64,000 nucleotides of DNA, taken from positions 1 to 64,000 of the forward strand of contig NZ_LWMI01000007.1 in the NCBI RefSeq assembly GCF_001640365.1, written 5' to 3'. Positions 23,501-33,226 of this stretch are shown here, piece after piece. Positions within the stretch are counted from its first letter, which is position 1. Each line of letters starts with the position of its first letter. A program made the position numbers and the translations under genes. The notes under the pieces are model-generated. The model ran no database searches. It was not told the DNA's origin and was given only the letters and a program-made list of their open reading frames with translations. This stretch comes from Candidatus Arsenophonus triatominarum. Lineage in GTDB: Bacteria; Pseudomonadota; Gammaproteobacteria; Enterobacterales; Enterobacteriaceae.

Positions 23501-24406
23501 TATCTTTATTTTAATCCAGAAATTTCATTCCAACAGCAGAATTATGTGGCAATAAATAACGTTGCGCAAAGATATGATATTTCAGCTTGGCCAAATATGA
23601 ATATTTATTGCTCAGAATGTTGGCTTGCTGGCTATAAACTTGGAGAGCTAAAAGCACAAGTCATACGCAATAGACAAACGCTCATTTTAAAAGAAGGATC
23701 GTTAATAAATAGCTCCACTGATTTGAAAATCTCTGGTATGTGGCATGCAGATCAGCAAAACAGTACAACGATAAAAGGGATATTAAAAGGCAATCGATTT
23801 GATGATTTGGCTGCTTATTACGGCATACTAGTGCCGATTAAACAGGCGCCTTTTAAAATTGATTTTGATTTAAATTGGGCCGCAGTACCATGGCAACCTG
23901 ATGTTGCTAGTTTGAACGGTAATCTGAGTTTTAAATTAGCTAAGGGAGCAATTGCTCAGATGGGTGGTGGTGGAGCCGGTCAGTTGTTGCGTTTTATCAG
24001 TTTTGACGCACTTTTACGTAAATTGCAATTGGATTTTAGTGATACTTTTAGTAATGACTTTGCGTTTGATGCCATTCGGGGTAACGCCAATATAAAAAAT
24101 GGCATCTTGAATACTGATAATTTTTATATTGATGGTTTAATGGCTGGTATTACAATACATGGCAAAATTAATTTAGTTCGTCGTGATATGAATTTAGAAG
24201 CTATTATTACCCCTGAAATTTCAACCACGGTAAGTGTTGCAACAGCATTTGCCGTTAATCCACTTGCGGGTGCGGCAGTGTTTGCCGTAACTAGAGTATT
24301 GGGCCCATTATGGAGTAAAATATCGGTTATTCGTTATCGAATTACCGGTAGTCTGGAACAACCAAAAATTGATGAAACTTTACGTCAATTGAAGGAGAAT
24401 CAATAG
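20597..24406 (+). CDS. yhdP: AsmA-like envelope lipid-transport protein YhdP
   Basis: YhdP is one of the three large AsmA-like proteins (YhdP, TamB, YdbH) that bridge the periplasm and carry phospholipids to the outer membrane. It has 1269 residues (1266 in E. coli), an N-terminal membrane anchor (about residues 7-29) and repeated beta-strand segments. The conserved C-terminal AsmA/DUF3971 region has GQLLRFISFDALLRKLQLDF, DNFYIDGLMAGITIHG and AFAVNPLAGAAVFAVTRVLGPLWS. The start is GTG at 20597 with GGAAGGAGAGAT just upstream. Retention of such a long intact frame among pseudogenes suggests selection for envelope integrity. The next gene (nit) starts one base after the stop. Confidence 0.95.
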   Translation: MKRLPKVLVAISVIIVLIMALAIIGLRLFLPQINEYRNQLEGQLQSLTGIPFKIGHIEGEWVSFGPVLTFSNVSVSTKKVNIQVKKIKFSLDIWRSLFSLHLRFRDIIFYQLNADCYKPLEFVSEGDFSHFDLDALDELFLQQFDSFTLKKSRITFLTPSAEKKTLKIPELTWLNQNEHHRAQGFISLDNFEQQQDQDAIQIKLNLRNKNGVINSGTVYLQADNVNLRPWLSRWLRDNTGLQNAVFSLSSWITIKDSRIEGGQLQLHQGQANWQVDGQEHQLAVDDLLLTLHRQENGWLFNIPQLQHLKTDQQQWLEGQISLLYLPQSKADENHWRIRINNIQLERLRTIIPIFSFFTPEFISDWQKRQPKGQLVALALDITQGKPEKALIDVTWQDISWIRWKDIPSVSHFSGSLRGSQQSGRFSFNLNNSFIEYAPMFKAPLEISAGQGTIFWSEEGQSRQIWSEDLALQAKSLSATGDFRYQTAKGQPPILSILAGAKLTDAGDAWRYFPTTLMGKDLSDYLTKAIISGHVDAATMVFHGDPANFPFKKNNGQFQVVVPLRDATFKYQPEWPTIFDLDIDLNFERNGLWMSAPSVKLGDAKAVDLSADIADYSQSKLLIKSNITGDGKAIRNYFIHSPMEGSIGKALDAVKIGGNVSGKLMLDIPLERNSGSVIASGQVDLKNNDVDITAIDSQLEQLTGRFYFRNGDLKSEKLQAQWFGQPINLTFNTTNERQNYQINVNVGGNWQAKKIAILPKSITRQLAGSTAWQGQVNIQLPNQLKQNPTLSIALNSKLDKLTSQFPALDSEQVRQLGDMQIRASGDTLQLQIYGDVGKQVSFNSQWQFTDKQVRLLKVAIQPYTAKGVVLPDSPLVMINLPEINDPKWLSLLTSFSSLNLAPQSYGKSFVIPGIAIVNLPKITFAKQQWNNMAFTINKTSELTTIVVDSDNLKGSLSIPKQGNWQAKINYLYFNPEISFQQQNYVAINNVAQRYDISAWPNMNIYCSECWLAGYKLGELKAQVIRNRQTLILKEGSLINSSTDLKISGMWHADQQNSTTIKGILKGNRFDDLAAYYGILVPIKQAPFKIDFDLNWAAVPWQPDVASLNGNLSFKLAKGAIAQMGGGGAGQLLRFISFDALLRKLQLDFSDTFSNDFAFDAIRGNANIKNGILNTDNFYIDGLMAGITIHGKINLVRRDMNLEAIITPEISTTVSVATAFAVNPLAGAAVFAVTRVLGPLWSKISVIRYRITGSLEQPKIDETLRQLKENQ

Positions 24407-24407
24407 G

Positions 24408-25266
24408 ATGACAAGTGACAATATTGCACTATTACAATTGTGTAGTGGTAAAAATACTAAACATAACCTTGCTCAGATAGAGCAGCAGATTAAACAATTG
24501 CCAAATAGTGTAAAATTGGTTTTAACACCGGAAAATGCACTGTTGTTTAGTGATAATATCAGTTACCGTAATTTTGCTGAATCACAGGGAGAAGGTCCTT
24601 TACAAGGTGCAATTGTTGAAATGACTCGCCATTATTAAGTATGGATATTGGTGGGTTCTATGCCATTAATCAGTCGCGAAGATCCTGAGCTTATCACTAG
24701 TAGTAGTCTGTTATTTGATGATAACGGTGCAATTCGTGCTCGCTATGACAAAATTCACATGTTTGATGTGAATATAATTGAAGATGAACAAGGTATTTAT
24801 AACGAATCGTCAATTTATCAACGTGGTGAACATATTACAGTAGTTGATACGCCAGTTGGCCGTTTAGGAATGACGATTTGTTATGATTTACGTTTTCCCT
24901 GCCTGTTTCAGGCATTAAGAATGCAAGGGGCGGATCTCATTGCTGTGCCGGCTGGCTTTTACACGTTTAACAGGTGAAGCTCACTGGGAGCCACTGTTAA
25001 AAGCTCGCGCGATTGAAAATCAATGTATTATTTTGGCGCCGGCACAAATAGGCGTGCATGGTTAACGTCGTACTTGAGGTCACTCAATGGTGATTGATAG
25101 CTGGGGCAATATTTTGCAAGAAAATGCAGATGCAGTCAGTGCATTAACGCTTAATATTGATAAAGCTAAAGAAAGCCTGATTGGTGTCCGTGAACAGATG
25201 AACGTCGTAAAGCATAATCGCTTCCGTACTAGTTTGATGCCATTAATTGAACACAAAACGAAATAG
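24408..25266 (+). pseudogene. nitrilase-superfamily carbon-nitrogen hydrolase, broken
   Basis: The nitrilase triad is still visible: Glu in VLTPENALLF, Lys in YDKIHMFD and Cys in TICYDLRFP. An in-frame TAA (24636) interrupts HYxVWILVGSMP, one extra T in a T run near 24958 shifts the frame in [16 protein letters not shown], and TAA and TGA follow near 25062 and 25074. The C-terminus (VIDSWGNIL, VREQMNVVKHNRF) ends at 25266. Proteus- and Yersinia-type genomes carry such a gene after yhdP, followed by tldD; tldD is absent here and a MITE begins one base after this stop. The exact substrate (an omega-amidase/Nit-like function) cannot be told. Confidence 0.85.
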
Positions 25267-25267
25267 A

Positions 25268-25459
25268 CACGAGTTTCGCACCAATAAAAAAACGCTCTAT
25301 TTTTAAGTTTAATTCAGCATAATATATAAATAGACAAAATCTTATAAATTAAAAGCAACTTATTGTAATTTAAACAAATTTATACGTTTTAGTAACTTGC
25401 AAATTAACCATTGCGTTTAAGCCATTTCTGGAATTTTATATGCCTGTGCGAAACTCGTG
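25268..25459 (-). mobile_element. 192-bp MITE (CACGAG family), reverse orientation
   Basis: Full-length copy with perfect 14-bp ends, one visible substitution against the 9884 copy (ttgcgttt for ttgctttt). The flanking five bases (ATAGA / CAATA) do not match, so the locus was rearranged after insertion; the neighbour tldD expected here is gone. Confidence 0.9.
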
Positions 25460-25651
25460 CAATATTTTCTTGATGTATAAGAAATTAATACCCGAAATGG
25501 TTACTCATTAACCTGCGCCATGATGAAATCCTTTTTATTTTCTTCTAAATTTTGCCAAAATTATGTTGAAGGTTGATATAAGGAACGGAATAGATGGTTA
25601 AAAAACGATTAATTATTAATCAATTTTGAACAAAAGGATAGATCTACCCTG

Positions 25652-26137
25652 TCGTGAGTTTTTATCGCCACCGCAAACAAGCCAGATCATGGTGACGTGC
25701 CATAAGTTCTTTACGATTCAATCCAAAATTCATTCCTGCGAAAAGTAATTTTTTCCCACATAAGAGACAAGCAAGTGGATCGACTTTAAAGACGTGTTGA
25801 TACATGTTTCGCCAGGTGACCTTGACTTTATGCAGGTAAATTTAACCCGTTTCTCAGAATTACATTGAGGGTCAGGACAGCGCCAAATTGACCACCCCAT
25901 AAGCGAAGTGCCGCAAGCCATAATCTTTACCATGGTTTCCATCACAACAGTGCGGACACTATCAGGGGGTTGGCGATTAAGCCAATTGAGCCAGCGTTGA
26001 CCAAATTGAAAAACATGACTAAAACGCGGTGACATAAAAGGGACCAAAAGATTGAGACAATAGGGTATCGGGTTATACCAGTACTAACAAGCAATGACAA
26101 GTCGTCGCCATAGGCGACCATCTTGATAAAATTGTGG
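25652..26137 (-). pseudogene. IS91-family transposase remnant with internal deletion
   Basis: The minus strand reads HVFQFGQRWLNWLNRQPPDSVRT and MGWSIWRCPDPQCNSEKRVKFTC (N-terminal zinc domain). After a junction near 25832 it reads directly into a C-terminal piece (VKVTWRNMYQHVFKVDPLACLLCGKK). The catalytic middle is deleted. The outer end resembles that at 8104, so both remnants come from one element type. Confidence 0.65.
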
Positions 26138-26138
26138 A

Positions 26139-27414
26139 TGTTCATAATTCTGTGTCAGGGGATTTTATATTTTGATTATACCATCTAGGCGCCTTTTAAA
26201 ATAGATGGACAATTGAGCAATGTGGTTAACGCCCAGTTACTAATCAGCATGGTCCATTTGTTGGATACCTGATTGATGCCAATATAGAGTAATTTTAATA
26301 AGCTGTTTTCATTAGGAAAAGCCCCTTTGGTTTTAGTTAATTTCCTAAATTGCCGATGAACCGCCTCTACTGCATTGGTCGTATAAATGGGTTTTCTAAT
26401 GGCTTTAGGGTATCGAAAATAAGCACTGAGCAACTCCCATTTACTTCGCCAGGATTCTAGCACTATCGGGTATTTTTCACCCCATTTCGATTCCAGTTCA
26501 TCAAGGGCAAGCTCAGCAGCCGCTTTAGTATCTGCACGATAAACCGGCTTAAAATCAGCCATAAAGGCTTTTTGGTCTTTACTGGCAATATAACGTAAGC
26601 TATTGCGAATTTGATGAACTACGCATAGCTGAACTTCTGTCTGCGGGAAAATACTGGCTATCGCTTCTGGAAACCCTTTTAATCCGTCAACACAAGCGAT
26701 TAAAATATCTTGTATACCACGGTTATGTAAGTCAGAACGCTCAGCCAATGATGTGCTCCTTCTGTTTCAGACATATAGAGTCCTAACAATTCCTTATGCC
26801 CATCGGTGGTTAGTCCAAGTACTGTGTAGATTGCCTTATTGATATAGTGACCATCATGTTTTATCTTGTAATGAGTGGCATCGAGCCAGACAAAAGGATA
26901 GAGCGCCTCCAGAGGGCGTTGTTGCCAGGCTTTTAATTCAGGGAGTAATATGCGTAATAGCTCTATCTGATATTTCCAGTCCATATAATTCTGCAACATG
27001 TTTTTGAATATCACGATAACTCATGCCTAATGTAAATAACGATAGGATTTTGTTATCAACATCCTCTGATAATTTTGTCTGATTTTTCTTAATGAGCTTA
27101 GGCTCAAAAGCACCAGACCTGTCTCTGGGCGTTTTCAGTTCAGATTGACCTGATGTCGATTTAACCGTTTTTCGAGTATAGCCATTTTTACGCGTATCGA
27201 TTGACGTTGTCGATAGGTAGTGTTCTATTTCTGCCTGCAGGGCAGCTTCGGTCAGCTGTTTTATGAGTGGTGTGAGTATTCCATCCGTACCGAGTAAATT
27301 TTTACCTGATTGTAATTGCTTCAACGCTTCATCAAAATTAAATGATTGATTTCTCATATGTCATACCTCTTTTTTTTTGAGTTTAAGATATGACACAGAT
27401 TTTTGAACACTACC
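26139..27414 (-). mobile_element. IS256-family element A
   Basis: The terminal repeats read TGTTCATAATTCTGTGTC (26140) and, from the right, GGTAGTGTTCAAAAATCTGT (27414). The gene between them is frameshifted. It lies next to IS91 on the left and 11 bases from the AlpA-like gene on the right. Confidence 0.85.
26185..27357 (-). pseudogene. IS256-family (Mutator-type) transposase, frameshifted
   Basis: ATG at 27357 gives MRNQSFNFDEALKQL. Catalytic landmarks are FVWLDATHYKIK (first Asp), ACVDGLKGFPEAI (second Asp), CVVHQIRNS and TTNAVEAVHRQFR (Glu region). Breaks occur near 26940-27010 (12 bp shorter than copy B), near 26745 and at the C-terminus (NWALTTLLN for NWALTIAQL). Confidence 0.85.
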
Positions 27415-27425
27415 ATAAAATTTTT

Positions 27426-27653
27426 CTATATTATTTTTCCTTTATTAAATTTGTCAACTTCCATTTTTTGCCATTCTATAACTTTATGGCAATACCACAT
27501 GTTTGATGATCCGGAAGAAGATAGATCTGGTTCAGGGAAAGGATGATAACTACGTTTTCTTCTGTCTAATGTCCTAGACGATATTCTTAAATGCTTACAA
27601 ATATCTTTAGTCGTCATAAAAGAATTTTCACTAACTAAATTTAAATTATTCAT
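27426..27653 (-). CDS. AlpA-like phage/island excision regulator
   Basis: 75 residues with an N-terminal MerR/AlpA-type winged HTH (FMTTKDICKHLRISSRTLDRRKRSYHPFPEPDL). AlpA-family proteins activate excision of P4-like integrative elements. The P4-type integrase gene at 31726 on the same strand, 4 kb away beyond IS982 and IS481, is the natural partner. Together they look like the ends of an island whose middle has been replaced by insertion sequences. ATG at 27653; no strong Shine-Dalgarno. The family call rests on the fold-type motif only. Confidence 0.6.
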   Translation of the reverse strand: MNNLNLVSENSFMTTKDICKHLRISSRTLDRRKRSYHPFPEPDLSSSGSSNMWYCHKVIEWQKMEVDKFNKGKII

Positions 27654-28111
27654 TATTTATCCTCATTCAAAAACTTACACTATTCTCAGACGCTTCATTG
27701 CCCAATAAAAATCAATAACGAAACACGAATGGTTATATTCGTTCTTTGTTAACCCGAGTTCGGGATAAGAAATAAAGTGAAAGTCTTGCTATTCAAATAG
27801 TTGAATGCGCATATTTCGTTAAAATACTCTAACAATCTGGTTAAAGAGTAGAGCATTGTTAAACAATTATGGAAAATCTTACTGAACTTTATTGCCTAAT
27901 GGATGATTTTTGTAAAGACTTGGAGCCAAAAATGCATGAAATTTTGCTGAATAACGGTAGTAAGCGTCGTAGACGGTCTACCCAGCTTTCATTGGCTGAA
28001 ATGATGACACTGGTTGTTTTGTTTCATCAACTCCGATTCAGCCAATTCAAGGTATTTTATCTCTATCATGTCCGCTTATATCTCAGGAAGGAATTTCCTA
28101 ACTTGCCATCA

Positions 28112-28301
28112 CACGAGTTTCGCACAGACATATAAAGTTCTAAAAATAGCTAAAATAATGTTTTATCCGCAAGATACTAAATAATATAAAATATATATTT
28201 ATTTCAATAATTTATATTTGAATTAGCAATTTTTGCGAATTATATATTATGTTGAATTGAACTTAAAAATAACTTGTTTATTTGTCGGTGCGAAACTCGT
28301 G
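28112..28301 (+). mobile_element. diverged MITE of the CACGAG family
   Basis: 190 bp with the same perfect 14-bp terminal repeats but many internal differences from the 192-bp type (for example AGTTCTAAAAATAGC near the left end). The flanking CATCA is duplicated, and the uninterrupted site is present in the IS982 copy at 42775 (GCCATCATATTC). It is therefore a distinct subfamily mobilised by the same ends. Confidence 0.9.
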
Positions 28302-28372
28302 CATCATATTCACGCTGCGTAGAGTTACTTCCGCGCAGTGGCCTTAGCTTTAACGGCACTGTTTGAGTCAAT

Positions 28373-29258
28373 TATAGCTAGGCGACTTAATTTTGATTAC
28401 AAGGTGTGTTATGAGTTATACAATTGATTTTCGACGTAAAGTAATATCTGTAAGGAAAGCCGAAGGTTTAACAATTCGAGAAACTGCGAAACAATTCCGT
28501 ATTGGAAAAGCGTCTTTAGTACGTTGGCTTAAACGACCAGAGCCAAAAAATTCAACGCCACGTAAGAGGAAGCTCGATAAAAATGCTTTAGCAAAAGATG
28601 TGGAACAGTATCCAGATGCTTACCAAAAGGAACGGGCAGAGCGATTCGGTGTTTGTAAAAAGACTATTTGGCAATCCCTTAAAAAGCTGGGATTAACCTA
28701 TAAAAAAAACTCTATTCCATCCAAAAACCAACGAAAGCGACAGGCTGGCACATCAGCAAAAAAGACAACAGTATGAAAAAAAAAGATAAATCTGTTGTTT
28801 TTATTGATGAAAGTGGTTTTTCACATGACACTCCACGAACTCACGGCTATTCCCCAAAAGGTCACCGTTGTTTTGGCCTGAAAAACTGGGGTGCTAAGGG
28901 AAGAACAAATGTTATTGGCGCTTTATTGGGAACAACCCTTTTTGCTATCGGATTATTTGATTGCAATATTAACCGTGATGTTTTTTATGTTTGGATCACA
29001 AAAATATTGCTCCCAGAACTTCCTGAAAATTCTGTTATTTTTATGGACAACGCTAGCTTTCACAAAGGTAAGAATATTGAACAGGCAATTATAAACGCAG
29101 GACACCAGATAGAATATTTGCCTGTGTATTCACCAGATTTAAATCCTATAGAACATAAATGGTCTCAAGCTAAACGTAAAAAGATGGAAACAGGATGCAC
29201 TATCGATGACCTGTTTTTAATACATATGCTGTAATCAAAATTAAGTCGCCTAGCTATA
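28373..29258 (+). mobile_element. IS630-family element, copy 3
   Basis: 886 bp with both ends. The flanks GAGTCAAT-TA and TA-AGGGAAAG rejoin exactly to the uninterrupted IS982 sequence near 42845, proving a simple insertion with TA duplication. Confidence 0.92.
28411..29234 (+). pseudogene. IS630 transposase of copy 3, two ORFs
   Basis: The first poly-A tract is A8 and the second A9. The HTH ORF (28411-28776) ends at AKKTTV, and the catalytic ORF (28773-29234) begins at an ATG overlapping that stop. The two-ORF layout could represent frameshifting or decay. Confidence 0.8.
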
Positions 29259-30549
29259 AGGGAAAGTGCACGGGTCTGTCGGTTGCCGATTCTACTCCGA
29301 TAGCTGTGTGTGATAACTTACGGATCCGCCGGCATAAAGTCTTCGATGGGATAGCTGAACGAGGAAAAACCTTAACAGGTTGGTTCTTTGGTTTCAAACT
29401 TCATGTAATTATCAATCATTTGGGGGAAATACTCAGTTTTCGACTTACACCAGGAAACACAAATGATCGGAAACCATTACCTGAGCTGATAAAAGATCTT
29501 TCTGGTTGTTTGTATGCGGATAAAGGGTATTTATCGGCTTCACTGAAACAGCAACCGAAAACAATGGGAATTAACCTTATAACGAATATCAAGAAGAAAA
29601 TGAAGCCTGTTGAACTGTATTAGTCTTAACTTAATCCGACAATTCTGATTTAAAAAAGAGCGTTACCGGTTTTAATTAACATCATTAGATAATCAAATAA
29701 AAGGTAATTCTATGTATCAAACAAATAATCCTATCATCAAACATAAAGTCGGGTTACTTAACCTCGCTGAAGAGCTTAATAACGTCTCAAAAGCCTGTAA
29801 GATTATGGGGGTATCCCGAGATACGTTTTATCGCTACCAGGAACTTGTTAACGATGGTGGGATAGACGCTTTAATTAATCAAAATCGACGGGTGCCTAAC
29901 GTAAAAAATAGAGTAGATGAACAGATTGAAAGCGCTGTAGTTGAGTATGCGATTGAATACCCTGCACACGGTCAACACCGCAGTAGTAATGAACTAAGAA
30001 AAAAAAGCATTTTTGTTTCTGGGAGTGGCGTTCGCTCTATTTGGCTGCGCCATAATCTCGAAAATTTTACAAAACGCCTAAAAGCGCTTGAAGATAAAAT
30101 CGCAACAGAAGGAATTGTCCTGTCAGAATCACAAATCAGTGCTCTAGAAAAGAAAGCGCAAGATGATGAAGCCTGTGGTGAGATTGAAACAGCGCATCCA
30201 GGTTATCTGGGTTCACAAGATACTTTTTATGTCGGTCATTTAAAAGGCGTTGGTCGTGTTTATCAACAAACTTACATTGATACTTACAGTAAAGTCGTTC
30301 ATTGTAAGCTTTACACAACAAAAAGCGCGATAACGGCGGCAGATTTATTAAATGACAAGGTTCTCCCTTTTTATTCCCAGCATGGGTTACCGGTGTTACG
30401 TATACTGACGAACAGAGGCAGTGAGTATTGTGGTAAAGTTGAACATCACGATTATCAACTTTATCTTGCTATCAATGATATTGATCATACAAAAACTAAA
30501 GCTCGTTCACCTCAAACCAATGGGATTTGTGAACGCTTTCATAAAACTG

Positions 30550-31434
30550 TATAGCTAGGCGACTTAATTTTGATTACAAGGTGTGTTATGAGTTATACAA
30601 TTGATTTTCGACGTAAAGTAATATCTGTAAGGAAAGCCGAAGGTTTAACAATTCGAGAAACTGCGAAACAATTCCGTATTGGAAAAGCGTCTTTAGTACG
30701 TTGGCTTAAACGACCAGAGCCAAAAAATTCAACGCCACGTAAGAGGAAGCTCGATAAAAATGCTTTAGCAAAAGATGTGGAACAGTATCCAGATGCTTAC
30801 CAAAAGGAACGGGCAGAGCGATTCGGTGTTTGTAAAAAGACTATTTGGCAATCCCTTAAAAAGCTGGGATTAACCTATAAAAAAAACTCTATTCCATCCA
30901 AAAACCAACGAAAGCGACAGGCTGGCACATCAGCAAAAAAGACAACAGTATGAAAAAAAAGATAAATCTGTTGTTTTTATTGATGAAAGTGGTTTTTCAC
31001 ATGACACTCCACGAACTCACGGCTATTCCCCAAAAGGTCACCGTTGTTTTGGCCTGAAAAACTGGGGTGCTAAGGGAAGAACAAATGTTATTGGCGCTTT
31101 ATTGGGAACAACCCTTTTTGCTATCGGATTATTTGATTGCAATATTAATCGTGATGTTTTTTATGTTTGGATCACAAAAATATTGCTCCCAGAACTTCCT
31201 GAAAATTCTGTTATTTTTATGGACAACGCTAGCTTTCACAAAGGTAAGAATATTGAACAGGCAATTATAAACGCAGGACACCAGATAGAATATTTGCCTG
31301 TGTATTCACCAGATTTAAATCCTATAGAACATAAATGGTCTCAAGATAAACGTAAAAAGATGGAAACAGGATGCACTATCGATGACCTGTTTTTAATACA
31401 TATGCTGTAATCAAAATTAAGTCGCCTAGCTATA
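30550..31434 (+). mobile_element. IS630-family element, copy 4
   Basis: 885 bp. AAAACTG-TA and TA-TTACAAGAG rejoin to the uninterrupted IS481 sequence found near 38340, so this is a simple insertion. Confidence 0.92.
30588..31410 (+). pseudogene. IS630 transposase of copy 4, frameshifted
   Basis: Tracts are A8 and A8, one A more than intact copy 1 at the first tract, so loss of a single A would restore the full frame. A substitution changes SQAKRKK to SQDKRKK beside the catalytic Glu. Confidence 0.8.
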
Positions 31435-31725
31435 TTACAAGAGTTCTATCAGGTGGCTTTTCGTAAGAAAATCTATAGGGCTTTAAATGAATTACAAGCT
31501 GATTTAGATAAATGGTTAGCGGAATATAATAACCAACGCACTCATCAAGGAAAAATGTGTTGCGGTCGAACTCCTATGGCAACTTTACACGATGGAAAAC
31601 AACTTTGGAGAGAGAAAGATTTAAATCAAATTTAACCTGACAGGTACTGTATAAATAACCGGCAACTGTCAGATTAAGTCTGAGCTACTACAGATCCGAT
31701 GAGCTTAATTTTGACTGGCAGGATA

Positions 31726-32937
31726 TTATAGATTGGAAGAATGGCAAACGATTTGATTAATTTTATTCCACCAGCGTTCATAAGCCTCTCGCTGTTCCTC
31801 TAGGTAGGTATGCTTGTCGTATACCTGCCAAACCCCTGGTAATTTATGACCTAACATTATCTCAGCAACATGGGGCTGGGTTAACTCCGCAACCCCCGTA
31901 CGCATGGTTTTACGTAAATCGTGAATTGACCAGTTAGTGTAATTCTCAAATTTATGAGCCATTTTTTTGTTCAGAGCGGCAATGAAAACAATATGACCGC
32001 CTACACATAATGTTTTACCCTCTAAGACTGTAAACAAATAATCATTGCCATGACTTAACTGTTTAGCCGCTTTTATTAGTTTTTCTGCCGCTGGAATGAT
32101 TGGACGGATAATCGGCTTTTTGCTTTTTCGCCCTGTTTTATGATTTTCGGGCGGGACTGTCCATATTCCTTTGGCAAAATCGAAATCAGTCATTTTCGCT
32201 TTTAGCAATTCGCCTATCCGGCAACCAAACAATAACGCTAATTTGATTATCAAGGCGTTTCTGGGGTTATAGTCTGGCGCATCAATTGACGCAAATAATA
32301 CCCTGAGTTCATTTTCATTTAATACCCGTTCACCCTGTTGCGTTTTTACCCCTAAATCCTGTGATGTTACATCGATAAGCGGATTTAAACAAATAATCCC
32401 CCTGCGTATCCCCCACCGATGCGCGGCTTTGGCATAAAGTAAGATCCGTGCACCAATTGTCGGTTTTATTTTTACCACCTCTTCAATTAGTGATAACCAA
32501 ACATGCAAATGGGTTTCGTCATGGGGCAAATTGCCGATCTTAGGAAAGACGTAAATTTCAAATGACCGTAATATTTCACCCGCTTTTACCTGTGCATTTT
32601 TAAGCGATTTTTCCCACCAGTCGCGAATAACCGATTCAACCGTTTGCGCATCAATTGACTGTTGCTTACGGGTGAGTTTAACCACTTTAGGGTTTCTGTG
32701 CTGTTCCAGTTCACCACGGTAGAAAAGTGCGCTATCACGGGCATCTTTTAAACTGATTGCCGGATACGTTCCAATGTCTATCCGATCACCTTTCCCTTGC
32801 CAGCGGTAGCGATATTGAAAAATCACTTTACCTTTCGGTGTCACGCGAACTGATAAACCCTCTCTGTCTGATTTAGTCACCATTTTATCTTGCGGCTTAC
32901 CATTTACCGCTCTTAACCAAGAATCACTCACCGCCAT
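31726..32937 (-). CDS. P4-type tyrosine integrase
   Basis: A 403-residue tyrosine recombinase of the P4/CP4-57 type, which integrates genomic islands, usually at tRNA 3' ends. The N-terminal DUF4102-like arm-binding domain shows GLSVRVTPKGKVIFQYRYRW and LKDARDSALFYRGEL. The SAM-like core-binding domain covers about residues 95-200. The catalytic domain contains Arg240 (FGCRIGELLKAK), HDLRKT near 340, LGHKLPGVWQVYDKHTY with the box II His and the nucleophile Tyr near 370. It appears intact, but no tRNA or att duplication was found nearby. The neighbours are IS481 on the downstream side and a lipoprotein gene upstream. Confidence 0.9.
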   Translation of the reverse strand: MAVSDSWLRAVNGKPQDKMVTKSDREGLSVRVTPKGKVIFQYRYRWQGKGDRIDIGTYPAISLKDARDSALFYRGELEQHRNPKVVKLTRKQQSIDAQTVESVIRDWWEKSLKNAQVKAGEILRSFEIYVFPKIGNLPHDETHLHVWLSLIEEVVKIKPTIGARILLYAKAAHRWGIRRGIICLNPLIDVTSQDLGVKTQQGERVLNENELRVLFASIDAPDYNPRNALIIKLALLFGCRIGELLKAKMTDFDFAKGIWTVPPENHKTGRKSKKPIIRPIIPAAEKLIKAAKQLSHGNDYLFTVLEGKTLCVGGHIVFIAALNKKMAHKFENYTNWSIHDLRKTMRTGVAELTQPHVAEIMLGHKLPGVWQVYDKHTYLEEQREAYERWWNKINQIVCHSSNL

Positions 32938-33226
32938 ATTTTTTCTCCTTGCGTTTTTTTATATAATATTATATGTACATAAATTTCATGACACAAGGAT
33001 TATAATAGGTGACTAAAAACAGCTATCTTCTACCAAGATGAAAAATAAAAACGTTATGAAACATGGAATTAATTTTAAATTATCGACTATCAGTGACTGT
33101 TAACGACTATTGTTGATAGTAACATATCATTTTATAAGGAAATAAACTAAGTAACACATTATGCTTTAGAGTTTCATCTCCTTTGATAATTTGCTATAGG
33201 AGCCAATTAACACAGATCAAGAAAAA

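Larger units (their letters stand above)
27752..29615 (+). mobile_element. IS982-family element B, 3' end cut by IS481
   Basis: The left terminus ACCCGAGTTCGGGATAAG at 27752 matches the other IS982 ends. It carries a MITE (28112-28301) and an IS630 (28373-29258), both with clean target duplications, and is joined to an IS481 end at 29616; its own right end is missing. Confidence 0.85.
27869..29615 (+). pseudogene. IS982-family transposase, interrupted
   Basis: MENLTELYCLMDDFC starts at 27869 (residues about 1-85), is interrupted by the MITE and then by IS630, and resumes with STPIAVCDNL (near 29290) through GCLYADKGYLS to KKMKPVEL at the IS481 boundary. The C-terminal 60 residues, present in the copy at 42539, are absent. 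Confidence 0.85.
29712..31635 (+). pseudogene. IS481-family transposase, interrupted by IS630
   Basis: This is the most complete IS481 gene in the window. The HTH (NNVSKACKIMGVSRDTFYRYQELV), DDE core (HPGYLGSQDTFYVGHLKGVG, RILTNRGSEYCG, SPQTNGICERFHKT) and C-terminal DLDKWLAEYNNQRTHQGKMCCGRTPM are readable. IS630 splits the codons HKT-V / LQEFYQ at 30550-31434; removal of one TA and the element restores the frame. Confidence 0.88.
29616..31692 (+). mobile_element. IS481-family element B, interrupted by IS630
   Basis: Complete ends: TGTATTAGTCTTAACTTAAT at 29616 and the complement of TGTAGTAGCTCAGACTTAAT at 31692. It sits between the truncated IS982 B and the integrase gene. IS630 copy 4 lies inside with clean TA flanks. 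Confidence 0.9.
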
